A stretch of 26,241 bases of DNA from Anaerolineae bacterium (GCA_020851855.1 JADZBY010000186.1:1-26241), one strand, 5' to 3'; shown: positions 1 to 8,634, numbered from the stretch's first letter. Numbers and translations: made by a program. The notes: generated by a model not told the origin, from the letters alone.

Positions 1-29
1 GGTAGCAATCGGCGCGCAAAAGTGCTACC
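1..29. repeat. Small inverted repeat at the left edge
   Basis: GGTAGCA (1-7) and TGCTACC (23-29) are perfect 7-nt inverted arms around a 15-nt loop. It may be the tail of a terminator for a gene lying left of the window, or chance. No T-run follows on the + strand, although CTTTCCCC does. The left context is missing, so its role cannot be judged. Confidence 0.25.
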
Positions 30-71
30 CTTTCCCCGTACCTATCCGGTCATCTGTTCTGAGGAAACGCC

Positions 72-623
72 GTGATCGAAAACATGGCGAAGTCGGTTCA
101 ACCCCTGCTCGATACGCCCTTCGTCCGCCGCACGCGCCGCAACCACGGCCTGGAGCACGCCACCGTGCACATGCTCAGCGCCCGCGTGCCCCGGCTCTCC
201 GTCGCGGGCCGCTCGGATTCCAAAGGCTTCTGGCTGCTCGGCGACATCGAAACGCACCAGGTCGAGGCGGCGGTCAACGAGGCGTTGCGCCGGATGCGCG
301 CGGGCGAAGCGCAATTGGCCGTTCACCCCAACTGCGGCACGTCGCTCCTGACCACCAGCTCCATGATCGGCGTCGCGGCGCTGGCGGGCAGCGTCGGCGT
401 GCGGCGCGGCATGGCGGATTACGTGGGCCGCGTGCCGATGGTCGTTGCCCTGTCCGTGCTGGCCATCGTCTTCTCGCGCCCGCTGGGGCTGAAATTCCAG
501 CAGCATTTCACCACACTGGGCGACCTGGGCGACCTGGAAGTGCTGAGCATCACGCGCCGTGAGACGCGCGGGCTGCGCGGCGGCAAGATCGTCGCGCACC
601 GGGTGGCCACACGCTCATCGTAG
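72..623 (+). CDS. DUF6391-like small membrane protein of unknown function
   Basis: This 183-aa protein starts at GTG, preceded by GAGGAAA at 61-67, which favours this start over the later ATG at codon 5. Residues 25-33 read HGLEHATVH and 85-89 read HPNCG. These two conserved-looking His/Cys patches flank a soluble alpha/beta segment containing GFWLLGDI and an amphipathic helix (63-76). Two probable membrane helices follow at about 91-108 and 119-137, then a basic tail. From memory the pattern resembles the DUF6391 family of cyanobacteria and Chloroflexota, which has no assigned function. The His/Glu/Cys residues could bind a metal, but this is only a guess. It lies 17 bp upstream of holA on the same strand, so the two may be co-transcribed. 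The coding call is firm; the family name is moderately sure. Confidence 0.8.
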   Translation: MIENMAKSVQPLLDTPFVRRTRRNHGLEHATVHMLSARVPRLSVAGRSDSKGFWLLGDIETHQVEAAVNEALRRMRAGEAQLAVHPNCGTSLLTTSSMIGVAALAGSVGVRRGMADYVGRVPMVVALSVLAIVFSRPLGLKFQQHFTTLGDLGDLEVLSITRRETRGLRGGKIVAHRVATRSS

Positions 624-640
624 CCGTCTGAAGTCGCGCC

Positions 641-1687
641 ATGACGCCCACCCGCCCCGCGCCTACCTTCTACGTCCTGCACGGCGATGATCGGTTCAGC
701 CTGCGTGGTGAGGTGCAAGTGCTGCGCGCCCGCATGAGCGACCCGGCGCTGGGCGACCTGAACACCACCGTGCTGGACGGCGCGCAGGTCAGCGTGAACG
801 ACGTGCTGTCCGCCGCGAGCGTCATGCCCTTCCTTGCCGACCGCCGTCTGGTCATCGTCGAGGGCATGCTCGCCGCATTGAACCGGCGCGGCAGCGGCAA
901 GGGCGCGAAAGCCGAGCTTGAGGCGCTGCTCGCGGCCCTGCCGAACCTGCCCGAAACGGCGCGGCTGGTGTTCCTCGAATCTGAGATTCTCCCCGAAAAG
1001 CACCCGGTCCTGCGACTGGCGCTCGACGAGGGGCAGCGCGGCTTTGTCAAGGAACACTCCCCGCCGCGCGACCCCAGCGACCGTCCCAACGAGAAAGACA
1101 AGTCGCGCCGCCGTTGGGATGCCGGCTGGGTGGCGCGCTGGATTGCCCAGCGTGCGGAATATTACGGCGGCAGGATGGAGCCGCGCGCCGCCGCCGCCCT
1201 GGCCCAGATGATCGGGCAAGACCTGTACGCGGCGGACAGCGAGTGCATCAAGCTGGTGACCTACGTCGGCACGGAGCGCGCCATCAGCGAGGCGGACGTG
1301 ACCGCGCTGACGCCCTACGTGCCCGAAGCGAGCATCTTCCACATCATCGACGCCATCGCCACGCGCAACGGGGCGCAGGCGGCGTTGCTCGTGCACCGTC
1401 TGCTGGAGAACGAAGAACCGCTCATGCTGCTGGGCATGATCAACCGCCATTTTCGGCTGCTGATCCAGGTGCGCGAAGCCATCGACCTCGGCGCGGATGT
1501 GCGCCAGGTCCCCGAAGTGCGCGGCGATTGGCACGCCCGCAAACTCAGCGAACAGGCGCGGCGCTTTTCTTTGGAACAATTAGAGGCCATTCTCCGTAAT
1601 CTATTGGAGACGGATTTCGCCATCAAGAGCGGATTGGTCAAAGACGTGCTCGGCCTCGACCTGTTTCTGGCCGGCATGGCCGAATGA
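641..1687 (+). CDS. holA: DNA polymerase III subunit delta
   Basis: This 348-aa protein has the usual length of HolA. It is the clamp-loader subunit that opens the beta sliding clamp and works with gamma/tau and delta-prime in the replisome. The N-terminus (FYVLHGDDRFSLRGEVQVLR) matches the degenerate AAA+ start of the family. The middle shows the typical VMPFLADRRLVIVEG stretch, and the C-terminal collar region includes EEPLMLLGMINRHFRLLIQVRE, a recognisable HolA segment. No Walker A GKT is visible, as expected for delta, which does not hydrolyse ATP. An insertion rich in charged residues (about 138-157, PRDPSDRPNEKDKSRRR) sits between the domains. The Shine-Dalgarno is weak. The gene follows the DUF6391-like gene after 17 bp. 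Confidence 0.9.
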   Translation: MTPTRPAPTFYVLHGDDRFSLRGEVQVLRARMSDPALGDLNTTVLDGAQVSVNDVLSAASVMPFLADRRLVIVEGMLAALNRRGSGKGAKAELEALLAALPNLPETARLVFLESEILPEKHPVLRLALDEGQRGFVKEHSPPRDPSDRPNEKDKSRRRWDAGWVARWIAQRAEYYGGRMEPRAAAALAQMIGQDLYAADSECIKLVTYVGTERAISEADVTALTPYVPEASIFHIIDAIATRNGAQAALLVHRLLENEEPLMLLGMINRHFRLLIQVREAIDLGADVRQVPEVRGDWHARKLSEQARRFSLEQLEAILRNLLETDFAIKSGLVKDVLGLDLFLAGMAE

Positions 1688-1760
1688 CGGGCGGCGAGCA
1701 CGGCGCACGGTTTGGCGAAAGATTGCCTGTTCCTGAACCCTCGTAAGGAGTCGCATTTAC

Positions 1761-2774
1761 ATGACCGGGAAGCATGAGAAGGCCGAAGCGCGGCGTGGCG
1801 GCAAGCCGGGAGCGCTGATCCTGGCGGGCGCGGCGGCGGCTGGCGGCTGGATGGCGTACAGCGCGCTGCGCATCAACCACAACGTCGATCTGCCGCCCGC
1901 GCTGGACGCCGAGCGCCGCACGTTTGCCAGCCCGACGGCGGGCATCCTGAGCTATTACGTGGACCGCCGCGTCGAAGGGCGACCGCTGGTGCTGGTGCAC
2001 GCCATCAACGCGGCGGGCGGCAGCCACGAGATGCGCCCGCTGTTCGACCACTATCGCGCAGGGCGGCCCGTGTACGCGCTCGACCTGCCCGGTTTCGGCT
2101 TCTCGGATCGCTCCAACCGGGTCTATTCGCCGGATATTTACCGCGACGCCATCCTGGACCTGGTGCGCTCCCAGGTCAAAGAACCCGAAGCAGTGGACGT
2201 GATCGCGCTCTCGTTGGGCAGCGAGTTTGCCGGGATGGCAGCGCTGGCCGAGCCGGAGCGCTTTGCGTCGCTGGCCCTGATTTCGCCCACCGGCCTGAGC
2301 GAACGCGCCCAACGCAACGCCGTCCAGAAGTCGGATATGTACGGTTACGGCGGCGTGCTGCACAGCGTCGTCTCTGCGCCGATCTGGAGCCAGGCCATTT
2401 ACGACCTGATCGCCAGCCGCCTCAGCCTGCGCTACTTCCTGCGCCAGAGCTTCGAAGGCGACGTGCCCGAAGCATGGATTGACTACGCCTACCAGACGTC
2501 GCACCGGCCCGGCGCGCGGTACGCCCCGCTGTACTTCATCAGCGGCAAGCTCTTCACGCTCGACGCGCTGGAGAGCATCTACGAGAAGATCACGCAGCCG
2601 GTGTTGGTCCTGTACGACTATGACCCGTTCACCTCGTTCGAAGAGCTTCCGGGCCTGTTGCAGCGCCGCCCGAACTGGCACGCCGAGCGCATCCTGCCCA
2701 CGCGCGGATTGCCGCACTGGGAGCAGCGCGAACAGACCATCGCGGCGCTGGACCGCTTCTGGGCAGGGCGCTGA
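1761..2774 (+). CDS. Membrane-anchored alpha/beta-fold hydrolase
   Basis: This 337-aa protein starts at an ATG preceded by TAAGGAG (1744-1750). A short basic N-terminus and a hydrophobic Ala/Gly-rich helix (about 17-36) suggest an uncleaved signal anchor, which would place the catalytic domain outside the cytoplasm. The hydrolase fold begins near residue 57. LVLVHAIN (77-83) is the oxyanion-hole strand, and DLPGFGFSDRS (108-118) is the typical loop. The nucleophile elbow is ALSLG with Ser151, so the first Gly of GxSxG is replaced by Ala. YDYD (285-288) supplies the likely acid and LPHW (317-320) supplies His319. A helical cap lies between about 180 and 265. The substrate cannot be told from sequence. 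The nearest relatives are probably lipase, esterase or haloperoxidase-like hydrolases of the MhpC type. It appears to be a single-gene unit, followed by a family B palindrome repeat. Confidence 0.85.
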   Translation: MTGKHEKAEARRGGKPGALILAGAAAAGGWMAYSALRINHNVDLPPALDAERRTFASPTAGILSYYVDRRVEGRPLVLVHAINAAGGSHEMRPLFDHYRAGRPVYALDLPGFGFSDRSNRVYSPDIYRDAILDLVRSQVKEPEAVDVIALSLGSEFAGMAALAEPERFASLALISPTGLSERAQRNAVQKSDMYGYGGVLHSVVSAPIWSQAIYDLIASRLSLRYFLRQSFEGDVPEAWIDYAYQTSHRPGARYAPLYFISGKLFTLDALESIYEKITQPVLVLYDYDPFTSFEELPGLLQRRPNWHAERILPTRGLPHWEQREQTIAALDRFWAGR

Positions 2775-2809
2775 CGCGGCGGGCACAGCGGAACACCGGG
2801 GGTCGTGGC

Positions 2810-2868
2810 GGGCGCGTCGCGCCGCGCCCCTACCGCGACCGTGTAGGGGCGGCTCGCGAGCCGCCCTC
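2810..2868. repeat. Family B double-palindrome repeat, copy 1
   Basis: Two 20-bp palindromes are separated by facing CCCCTAC / GTAGGGG arms. The first, 2810-2829, is close to GGGCGCGTCGCGACGCGCCC with one mismatch. The second, 2847-2866, is the perfect palindrome GGGCGGCTCGCGAGCCGCCC. CCCCTAC ends at 2833 and GTAGGGG begins at 2843. The same architecture, with the palindromes in swapped order, occurs twice at 20756-21032. It sits 35 bp after the hydrolase stop and may act in transcript termination or be a selfish palindromic element. Confidence 0.8.
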
Positions 2869-2929
2869 GTCGAATCCCCGGACCATATCGGGCCTGACGT
2901 CGCTTCGACTGCATCGCCGTAGTCTGTTG

Positions 2930-2935
2930 TACAAT
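2930..2935 (+). promoter_or_regulatory. Possible -10 box of the histidine kinase gene
   Basis: TACAAT lies 48 bp upstream of the kinase ATG, within a TGTACA copy (2928-2933) that is repeated at 2946-2951. No convincing -35 is seen at the correct spacing. This is a weak call based on one hexamer plus position. Confidence 0.3.
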
Positions 2936-2982
2936 GGGCGGTTAGTGTACACGCCGCATAACGCCCAGGAGCGCTCCCGGCC

Positions 2983-4275
2983 ATGGATCAAGACATGCTC
3001 CAGACGGTGCTGGACCTTAGCCGCCGCATGGCGGAGACGCGCACGCTCTCCCCGCTGCTCGACTATGCAATGGGCGAGGCGATTCGGCTGGTCGGGGCCG
3101 AACGCGGCTACCTGGTGCTCATCAACGCCGACGAGAGCCTCGACTTTCGCGTCGTACACGCGCCGCCGGGCGAAATGGCGGCCAACGCCGTGGACCAGAT
3201 CAGCCGCACCATCCTCAACGCCGTGGTCAGCACCGGATCGCCGCTCGTGGTGCGCGATGCGGGGCTGGACCCAACCTTCTCCACGGCGCGCAGTGTGATG
3301 CTGCTCAAGCTGCGCTCCGTGATGTGCGTGCCGCTCATCGCCCGTGGGCAGGTGTTGGGCGCGATCTACGTCGAAAATCGCTCCGCCGAGGGCCGTTTCA
3401 GCGAAGAAGACCTGACGCCGCTCTCGCTTTTCGCCAACCAGGCCGCAATTGCCATCGAAAACGCACAGCTCAATGAAGAGCTTGAGGCGCGTATCGCCGA
3501 GCGCACCCGCGAATTGGAAGAAGCCAAGACGGCCATTGAGAAGAACTGGCACGAGGCGGTCGAGGCCAACCGGCTGGGCACAGTCTGGCTGGGCAACGTC
3601 GCCCACGACATGCGCGCGCCGCTCACCATCGTGCTCAGCTCGCTGGAATTGCTCAAAGAGGGCGCGTTTGGCGATCTGACGCAGCGGCAGATCGAGTGGG
3701 TCAAACGCGCCTACGACGCCGCCGGGCGCGCGCTCAAGCTCACCAACGACGTATTTGACCTGTCCAAGCTGGAGATGGGCGGCCTGCGCCTGTACCCGGA
3801 GCCGGTCGCGGTGGATGCCTTCCTGCGGGATGTGTACGATACCGGTCGCGGCTTGCCCTGGCCGCCCGGCGTCGATTTCTACTTGCGGCTGCCGGAGTCG
3901 CTGCCCACGCTCACCATGGACCCGGCGCGCATCCAGCAGATACTCATGAATCTGCTGGCCAATGCGATTCGCTTCACCGACCAGGGCAGCGTGACGCTGT
4001 ACGCCGAGTACCAGGCCGACAGCGCCGAGGTGCTGATCGGCGTACACGACACGGGCACGGGCATCGCACAGGAAGATGTGGGCAATCTGTTCAAGCGCTT
4101 TGTCCAGGCCACGCCGCCCAAGGACAAGCGGCGGCGTGGAACGGGACTGGGACTGGCGATCTCCAAAGAACTGGTCGAGATGCACGGCGGGCGGCTGGGC
4201 GTCGATACAAAACTGGGCGTCGGCTCCGATTTCCACTTCGCGCTGCCGGTGCAGGATGGCCATGTCGGGGCATAG
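2983..4275 (+). CDS. GAF-domain sensor histidine kinase (orphan)
   Basis: This 430-aa cytoplasmic kinase has no membrane segment. A GAF domain spans about 22-160; ERGYLVLIN, SVMCVPLIARGQVLGAIYVENR and LFANQAAIAIENAQL are typical GAF strands and helices. A signalling coiled coil follows (about 160-200). The HisKA H-box is NVAHDMRAPL with His208 as phospho-acceptor. HATPase_c shows the N-box (LMNLLANAIRFT, with N323 and N327), G1 box DTGTGI (356-361), F-box around 370 and G2 box GTGLGLA (386-392). All catalytic elements look intact. AGGAG (2967-2971) precedes the ATG. No response regulator is present in the window, so it must act on a distant partner. The GAF ligand is unknown. The stop lies 3 bp from the stop of the convergent GT39-type gene. 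Confidence 0.92.
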   Translation: MDQDMLQTVLDLSRRMAETRTLSPLLDYAMGEAIRLVGAERGYLVLINADESLDFRVVHAPPGEMAANAVDQISRTILNAVVSTGSPLVVRDAGLDPTFSTARSVMLLKLRSVMCVPLIARGQVLGAIYVENRSAEGRFSEEDLTPLSLFANQAAIAIENAQLNEELEARIAERTRELEEAKTAIEKNWHEAVEANRLGTVWLGNVAHDMRAPLTIVLSSLELLKEGAFGDLTQRQIEWVKRAYDAAGRALKLTNDVFDLSKLEMGGLRLYPEPVAVDAFLRDVYDTGRGLPWPPGVDFYLRLPESLPTLTMDPARIQQILMNLLANAIRFTDQGSVTLYAEYQADSAEVLIGVHDTGTGIAQEDVGNLFKRFVQATPPKDKRRRGTGLGLAISKELVEMHGGRLGVDTKLGVGSDFHFALPVQDGHVGA

Positions 4276-4278
4276 GCC

Positions 4279-6321
4279 TCAGCCATCCGAAAAGCCGCCC
4301 CGCTCGAAGACGTAGAAGCCGGTGGAGCCGTCGTAATCGAGAATCACGCGGCGGACCCGCCCGTCGGGGTAGCGACGCCGCAAAACGGCCAGCGCGTCGT
4401 TCTGCTCTGGCGCGACGATGACCGCCAGCCATGCGCCGGGATCGATCCTGGTCAGATCGAGCGAATCGAATACGACGTACGAGCGGCCATACATCAGGTA
4501 ACGCACCGCGACGGTGTTCTCCACGCCCGTTGAGAACGTCCCCAGCAGAACCACCTGACGCCCTTCGCGTGATGCCTGGAGCATGGCCTGGGCCGTAGCG
4601 TTCGTCGCATACGTGATCCGGCTGTTGAAGTAGGGCCGCGTCGGTACGTACACGCCCAGGTAGAAGATCAGGTTGCCCGCAAAGATGAGCAGACCCAGCG
4701 CCACCAGCAGGTTATGGCGCAGGCTGTAGCGGTTCAGGGCGCGCGCCACGCCCACCGCCAGCGCCGCAGCGCCGAGGGCTACCAGCAACGAAAACGCCGT
4801 CGCGCCGGGAAAATAGCGCTGGTACTGCGGCGGCGAGGTGGTCAGCGTCGATCCCATCACCACCACGGCCAGACTCCAGCCCAGCGGCAGCGACAAGTGG
4901 GGCCAGCGCCAAATGACAAACAGCGACATGGCCGCGCCGATGAGCAGCAGCGGCCCACCGACGAGGCCCAGCAGATTCGAGCCGCGCCCATACCAGCCGC
5001 TCCGGTCGCCATAGTGGAATAGCGCCAGAAACGAATAGTGCACTTGCTCGCCGAGATACTCGCCCAACCTGCCGTCATCAATGGCGCGCTGTACCTGGCC
5101 GCTGCCGAGGCTGGTTGTGCCGGTGCGTGGGACGTACGCCTGCCGGAAATGCAGCATGTGAATGTGCATCGGCAGCGTGACCACCATCGCCGCCACGACG
5201 AACGCACCCAACGAGCGCCATTGCCGGTGCAGCATGTCGCGGCGGAACAGGGCGATGAACAGCAGGTAGGCGGCCAACACTGCTGTGGTGAAGACGCCGC
5301 CCAGGTAGAAGAGCTGCGAGATGGCCAGCATCAGCGCGCTCAGGGCATAATCGACCGGCGCACGGCAGCGGATGCCACGCAGAAGGAAGTAGAATGCCAG
5401 CGCGGCGAAGGCGTGATCGCCCGCCTGGTTGAGCGAGATGCGCGTGAACTGGATGTGATAGGACCACGAGGCCATGAAGAGCGCCGTGGCCAGCCCGCCG
5501 CGCCAGCCGAGCAGCTCGCGCCCGACCAGGTACGCCGCGCCAACGCCCAGCGCGCCGAGCAGCACGGCGGGCAGGCGGGCGGCGAAGGCCGTCTGCCCGA
5601 AGATGCCCGTGGAGAAGCCGACCAGAATCTGGTAGCCGATACGGAACCCGTACACTCCAGCATGATACGGGCTGACTTGGAAGTTTCTATCGCCGCGAAT
5701 GGCTGTGCCTTCCAACGCGAACGAGCCTTCATCCTGGTCGAAAATGACCGGGTTGTGTTGCAGGTCGCTGAAGCGCAACAGGAACGCCACGAGCAGGATG
5801 GACACAAGCAGGGCGAGTTCACCACGTCGGAGCGGTTGGCGGTCCGTGCGCGCCGGCTGATCGGCGGGCGGCGCGATGCTCTTCACCAGGGCGGCCATCG
5901 ACAGCCCCCACACGAGCAGGTGCTCCCACACGTACGCTTCCTGCGGGGATTGCGTCGAGCGCCAGCCGGTGAAGATGGCCAACCCGACCGCCAGCGCCAG
6001 CCAGGCCGGGCGCAAGCGCAGCACGCCGCGCGCCGCCATGCCGCTGGGCGCGGGTGCGGCGTCCGGGAAAGCCCCGTCGTCCCGGATGACCGCCCCGCGC
6101 AGCCCGTAGATGACCATGCCCAGGCCCACCAGCAAAAAGACCCATCCACCGCTGGTGGATGCGTTCGTCCGGCCCTCGAAAAGCTGGGCCTGTCCGGCGT
6201 ACATCGCGAGCAATCCGCCGACGAGAAAGGCGAGCGATTGCCACTGAACGCGGCGAATCGACTCGCGCCACGCCGCGAGGGCTGTGGGCGCGTCACTGAG
6301 ATTGTCCGAGGCCGAGGTCAT
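4279..6321 (-). CDS. GT39-type polytopic membrane glycosyltransferase
   Basis: This 680-aa integral membrane protein has roughly a dozen hydrophobic segments, starting at about 29-46, 60-75 and 105-120. Its catalytic-loop pattern is PVIFDQDEGSFALEG (191-205), with acidic residues D195, D197 and E198 just after a membrane helix. This is the hallmark of the ArnT/PMT (GT39-like, GT-C fold) enzymes. A further family signature, ARLPAVLLGALGVGAAYLVGREL, lies at 248-270. Such enzymes move a sugar from a polyprenyl-phosphate donor onto a lipid or protein outside the cytoplasmic membrane; donor and acceptor are unknown here. The C-terminal part (about 590-680) is a soluble domain. The GT-C class is sure, the exact family less so. 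It stands alone, converging with the histidine kinase. Confidence 0.85.
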   Translation of the reverse strand: MTSASDNLSDAPTALAAWRESIRRVQWQSLAFLVGGLLAMYAGQAQLFEGRTNASTSGGWVFLLVGLGMVIYGLRGAVIRDDGAFPDAAPAPSGMAARGVLRLRPAWLALAVGLAIFTGWRSTQSPQEAYVWEHLLVWGLSMAALVKSIAPPADQPARTDRQPLRRGELALLVSILLVAFLLRFSDLQHNPVIFDQDEGSFALEGTAIRGDRNFQVSPYHAGVYGFRIGYQILVGFSTGIFGQTAFAARLPAVLLGALGVGAAYLVGRELLGWRGGLATALFMASWSYHIQFTRISLNQAGDHAFAALAFYFLLRGIRCRAPVDYALSALMLAISQLFYLGGVFTTAVLAAYLLFIALFRRDMLHRQWRSLGAFVVAAMVVTLPMHIHMLHFRQAYVPRTGTTSLGSGQVQRAIDDGRLGEYLGEQVHYSFLALFHYGDRSGWYGRGSNLLGLVGGPLLLIGAAMSLFVIWRWPHLSLPLGWSLAVVVMGSTLTTSPPQYQRYFPGATAFSLLVALGAAALAVGVARALNRYSLRHNLLVALGLLIFAGNLIFYLGVYVPTRPYFNSRITYATNATAQAMLQASREGRQVVLLGTFSTGVENTVAVRYLMYGRSYVVFDSLDLTRIDPGAWLAVIVAPEQNDALAVLRRRYPDGRVRRVILDYDGSTGFYVFERGGFSDG

Positions 6322-6463
6322 GGTGGCTGGTGTCCTCTTCGTGCGACCCGCTGCCGCCGCACGGTGCGCCGGTCAAGCCAACCGGAATGTCACCGAAGGA
6401 TACAGTGGATACAGGCGAGGTGCAAGCGATGACTGGCAGCCGGATGCGCTTCCGTTTGGCCGG
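6322..6463. other. Upstream region of the GT39-type gene
   Basis: This is gene-free DNA between the glycosyltransferase start and repeat A1. The only visible structure is a short direct repeat, GGATACA at 6398-6404 and 6407-6413. The promoter of the glycosyltransferase should lie here or in the repeat, but no convincing -35/-10 pair is seen. Confidence 0.4.
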
Positions 6464-6644
6464 CCCTCACCCCCTGACCCCCTCTCCACGCGGCGTACCG
6501 CGTAGAGAGGGGGAAGAGCGCGGCGGTAGGGCTGGCGAACTCCCCTCGCTATGCCTGCCGGGGTCCCCGACCGGGTCCCCATTGAACGCTTGCGTTCAAT
6601 GGGTGGTCTGGGGTGGCAGGCATAGCGAGGGGCCGGGGGTGAGG
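6464..6644. repeat. Family A hairpin element, copy A1 (full length)
   Basis: It is bounded by CCTCACCCCC (6465-6474) and GGGGGTGAGG (6635-6644). It contains three nested structures: a hairpin with a 9-bp outer stem at 6478-6486/6505-6513 and a 6-bp inner stem at 6488-6493/6498-6503; a perfect 18-bp inverted repeat at 6542-6559/6615-6632; and, inside it, a perfect 12-bp stem with a 2-nt loop at 6578-6603. Read on the - strand it is clearly homologous along its whole length to A4. It ends 27 bp after the amylase stop. Confidence 0.9.
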
Positions 6645-6671
6645 TCCGCCGCTCGACGTGCATCACACCCG

Positions 6672-8546
6672 CTAAGCGCGACGCTCTTCGAGAATCAAGG
6701 CCGCGCCCGGCTCCAGGCTCGTCAGGCGGATGCGGCCCGCTTCGACCGTGAAGGCCGTGCCGCCAAGCGCATCCACCAGCTGCGCCCCATCCGCCAGACC
6801 GGCGTGCCAGACCGGGATCGCCGCCTCGGCGCGCCCGCCCGGCCCACGATAGCCGATGATCACGAGCCGCTGCGTTGGCGACTGCCGCTGGTAAACGAGC
6901 AAGCCATCGTCGGCGTACAGGAACTGGATGCCGCCCTCACGCAGCGCGGGTGCGGTCTTTCGCAGTGCGATCAGGCGCTGGTAATGTGCGCGCAGATCGT
7001 GGTCCCAGGCCGCCTCGTCCCACGGCATACAGCGGCGGCAGTCCGGATCGTGCCCGCCTTCCATGCCGATCTCTTCGCCGTAGTACACACTCGCCGCGCC
7101 GGGGAAGCTCAAGAGCAGCACGGCGGCAAGCTTCTGCAGCGCCTTGTTCCCGTCCAGCGTGGTCAGGATGCGCGCCGTGTCGTGGCTGTTCAACAGGCTG
7201 AACTGCTGCCGGGCCAGCGCCCAGGGCGTCGCGGCAAGGTAACGCGCCCACTGCCGGACCAGCGCATCGGTGGGCAGCAGGTACATATCGGCTTGCGGCA
7301 CACCCGACGCCCAGCCGCTATCGCGCCCGGACAACCAGCGCCAGACCGGGATGGTGAAGCCCTGGTAATTCATCGTCGCGTCGAGCTGGTCGCCCTGCAA
7401 GGCCGGCGTGCCGTCAAAGAAGTGCTCACCCAGGATGTAGGCGTCGGGGCGATCCTGTTTCACGGCGGCGCGCAATTCGCGGCCCACCTCGTCGCCAAGC
7501 TGGTGCGCGCCCTGCCGCGCCTGCATGTTGTACACATCCAGTCGCCAACCGTCGATGGCATACGGCTCGCGCAGCCAGCGCCGCAGCGCCGAATCCGGCG
7601 CACGGTACATCGCGTCGCGAAGGCGCTGGCTGCGGTAGTTCCACTTCACCAGCGACTTGTGGCCGAGCCAGCTCGCATAATCGTCTGGGTGCTTGTCGAA
7701 CGTGAAAAACTCGGCGGTGGGCGCGTTGGGGTCTTCCTGCGCGGCCAGAAACCAGGGGTGGCGCGAGCCAACGTGGTTCAGCGTCACGTCCAGCATGAGC
7801 CGCATACCGCGCTCGTGCAACGCCCGGCTCAGATCGGCCAACGCCGCGTTGCCGCCCAGGTGCGGATCGACGTTATGAAAGTCCAGGATGTCGTAGCGGT
7901 GATTGGTTTCCGCCGTGAAAATGGGCGTCAGGTACAGCGCCGTGATGCCCAGATCGGCCAGATAGTCCAGCTTCTCGACGATGCCGGGCAGGTCGCCGCC
8001 GTAAAAGTCCAGGTTGCCCGCCTCGCGGTAGGGCAGCGGCGGTGCGCCCCACGGACGCTGCTGCGTGGTGAAGCCGCGCCGCGAGTATTCGCCCGCCCTG
8101 ACGGTCAGCGCCGGGTCGCCATCCCGGAAGCGGTCGGGGAATATCTGGTAAAAGACCGTCTCTTCGATCCACGGCGCGCCCTGGAAACCGGCCACCAGCT
8201 TGAAATCGGCGGCGTCGGGGCCGTCGGCGCGATCCGCGCCCAGCGCATTGTACACGTACGCGCCCTCGTCCGTCAGCAGCTTGAAGCGGTAGTGGACCGC
8301 GGGCATGGTGACTCGCAATTCCGCCTTCCACCACTGTACGCCGCCTTCCTGGCGAAAGAGATGCATCGGCTCGTGGTGCGCCTCGCCATCGGGCGTGGTG
8401 CGCAGGAATATGGCCCGGATCGGGGCGTGGGGCGGCGTTCGCAGCCGGATTTCCACATGGTCGCCGAACCGGGGCAGGCCGTTCGAGACATACAGCGGCG
8501 AGCCGTCATGGTGTACGCCCGCCGTCCAGTGCAGGTCGCTGCTCAT
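6672..8546 (-). CDS. GH13 alpha-glucosidase / maltodextrin-degrading enzyme (MalZ-like)
   Basis: This is a cytoplasmic-looking enzyme of 624 aa with no signal peptide. I choose the ATG at 8546; the frame is open to a TTG seven codons upstream. An N-terminal beta-sandwich (about 1-120, CBM34-like) precedes the TIM barrel. The GH13 regions are visible: region I DVTLNHVG (D253, H258), region II GWRLDVYN (nucleophile D337), region III ILGEHF (acid/base E374) and region IV LNSHDT (D456). LTPIFTAETNHRYDILDF and EHFFDGTPALQGDQLDATMNYQGF strongly recall MalZ and neopullulanases. It should hydrolyse maltodextrins or related alpha-glucans. The C-terminal beta domain ends with SLEPGAALILEERRA. It stands alone, flanked by repeat elements A1 and A2. 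Confidence 0.9.
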   Translation of the reverse strand: MSSDLHWTAGVHHDGSPLYVSNGLPRFGDHVEIRLRTPPHAPIRAIFLRTTPDGEAHHEPMHLFRQEGGVQWWKAELRVTMPAVHYRFKLLTDEGAYVYNALGADRADGPDAADFKLVAGFQGAPWIEETVFYQIFPDRFRDGDPALTVRAGEYSRRGFTTQQRPWGAPPLPYREAGNLDFYGGDLPGIVEKLDYLADLGITALYLTPIFTAETNHRYDILDFHNVDPHLGGNAALADLSRALHERGMRLMLDVTLNHVGSRHPWFLAAQEDPNAPTAEFFTFDKHPDDYASWLGHKSLVKWNYRSQRLRDAMYRAPDSALRRWLREPYAIDGWRLDVYNMQARQGAHQLGDEVGRELRAAVKQDRPDAYILGEHFFDGTPALQGDQLDATMNYQGFTIPVWRWLSGRDSGWASGVPQADMYLLPTDALVRQWARYLAATPWALARQQFSLLNSHDTARILTTLDGNKALQKLAAVLLLSFPGAASVYYGEEIGMEGGHDPDCRRCMPWDEAAWDHDLRAHYQRLIALRKTAPALREGGIQFLYADDGLLVYQRQSPTQRLVIIGYRGPGGRAEAAIPVWHAGLADGAQLVDALGGTAFTVEAGRIRLTSLEPGAALILEERRA

Positions 8547-8634
8547 CGTCAGATTTCCACTCCACAATACAGCTAAGCGCGAGCGATTATCGCCGGGGAG
8601 ACGGGGAAGGGCAACTTGGGGGAAATAGAAGAGT

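Noticed and set aside
2928..2951. Operator made of two TGTACA copies upstream of the histidine kinase
   Set aside because: TGTACA is only a 6-bp palindrome and one copy coincides with the likely -10. Two copies 18 bp apart could be chance.
6464..6644. Insertion sequence or classical MITE
   Set aside because: There is no transposase and no flanking target duplication. I kept it as a palindromic repeat instead.
6330..8576. 748-codon + strand open frame opposite the GH13 gene
   Set aside because: It runs through repeat A1 and the antisense of all four GH13 motifs; no domain is seen.
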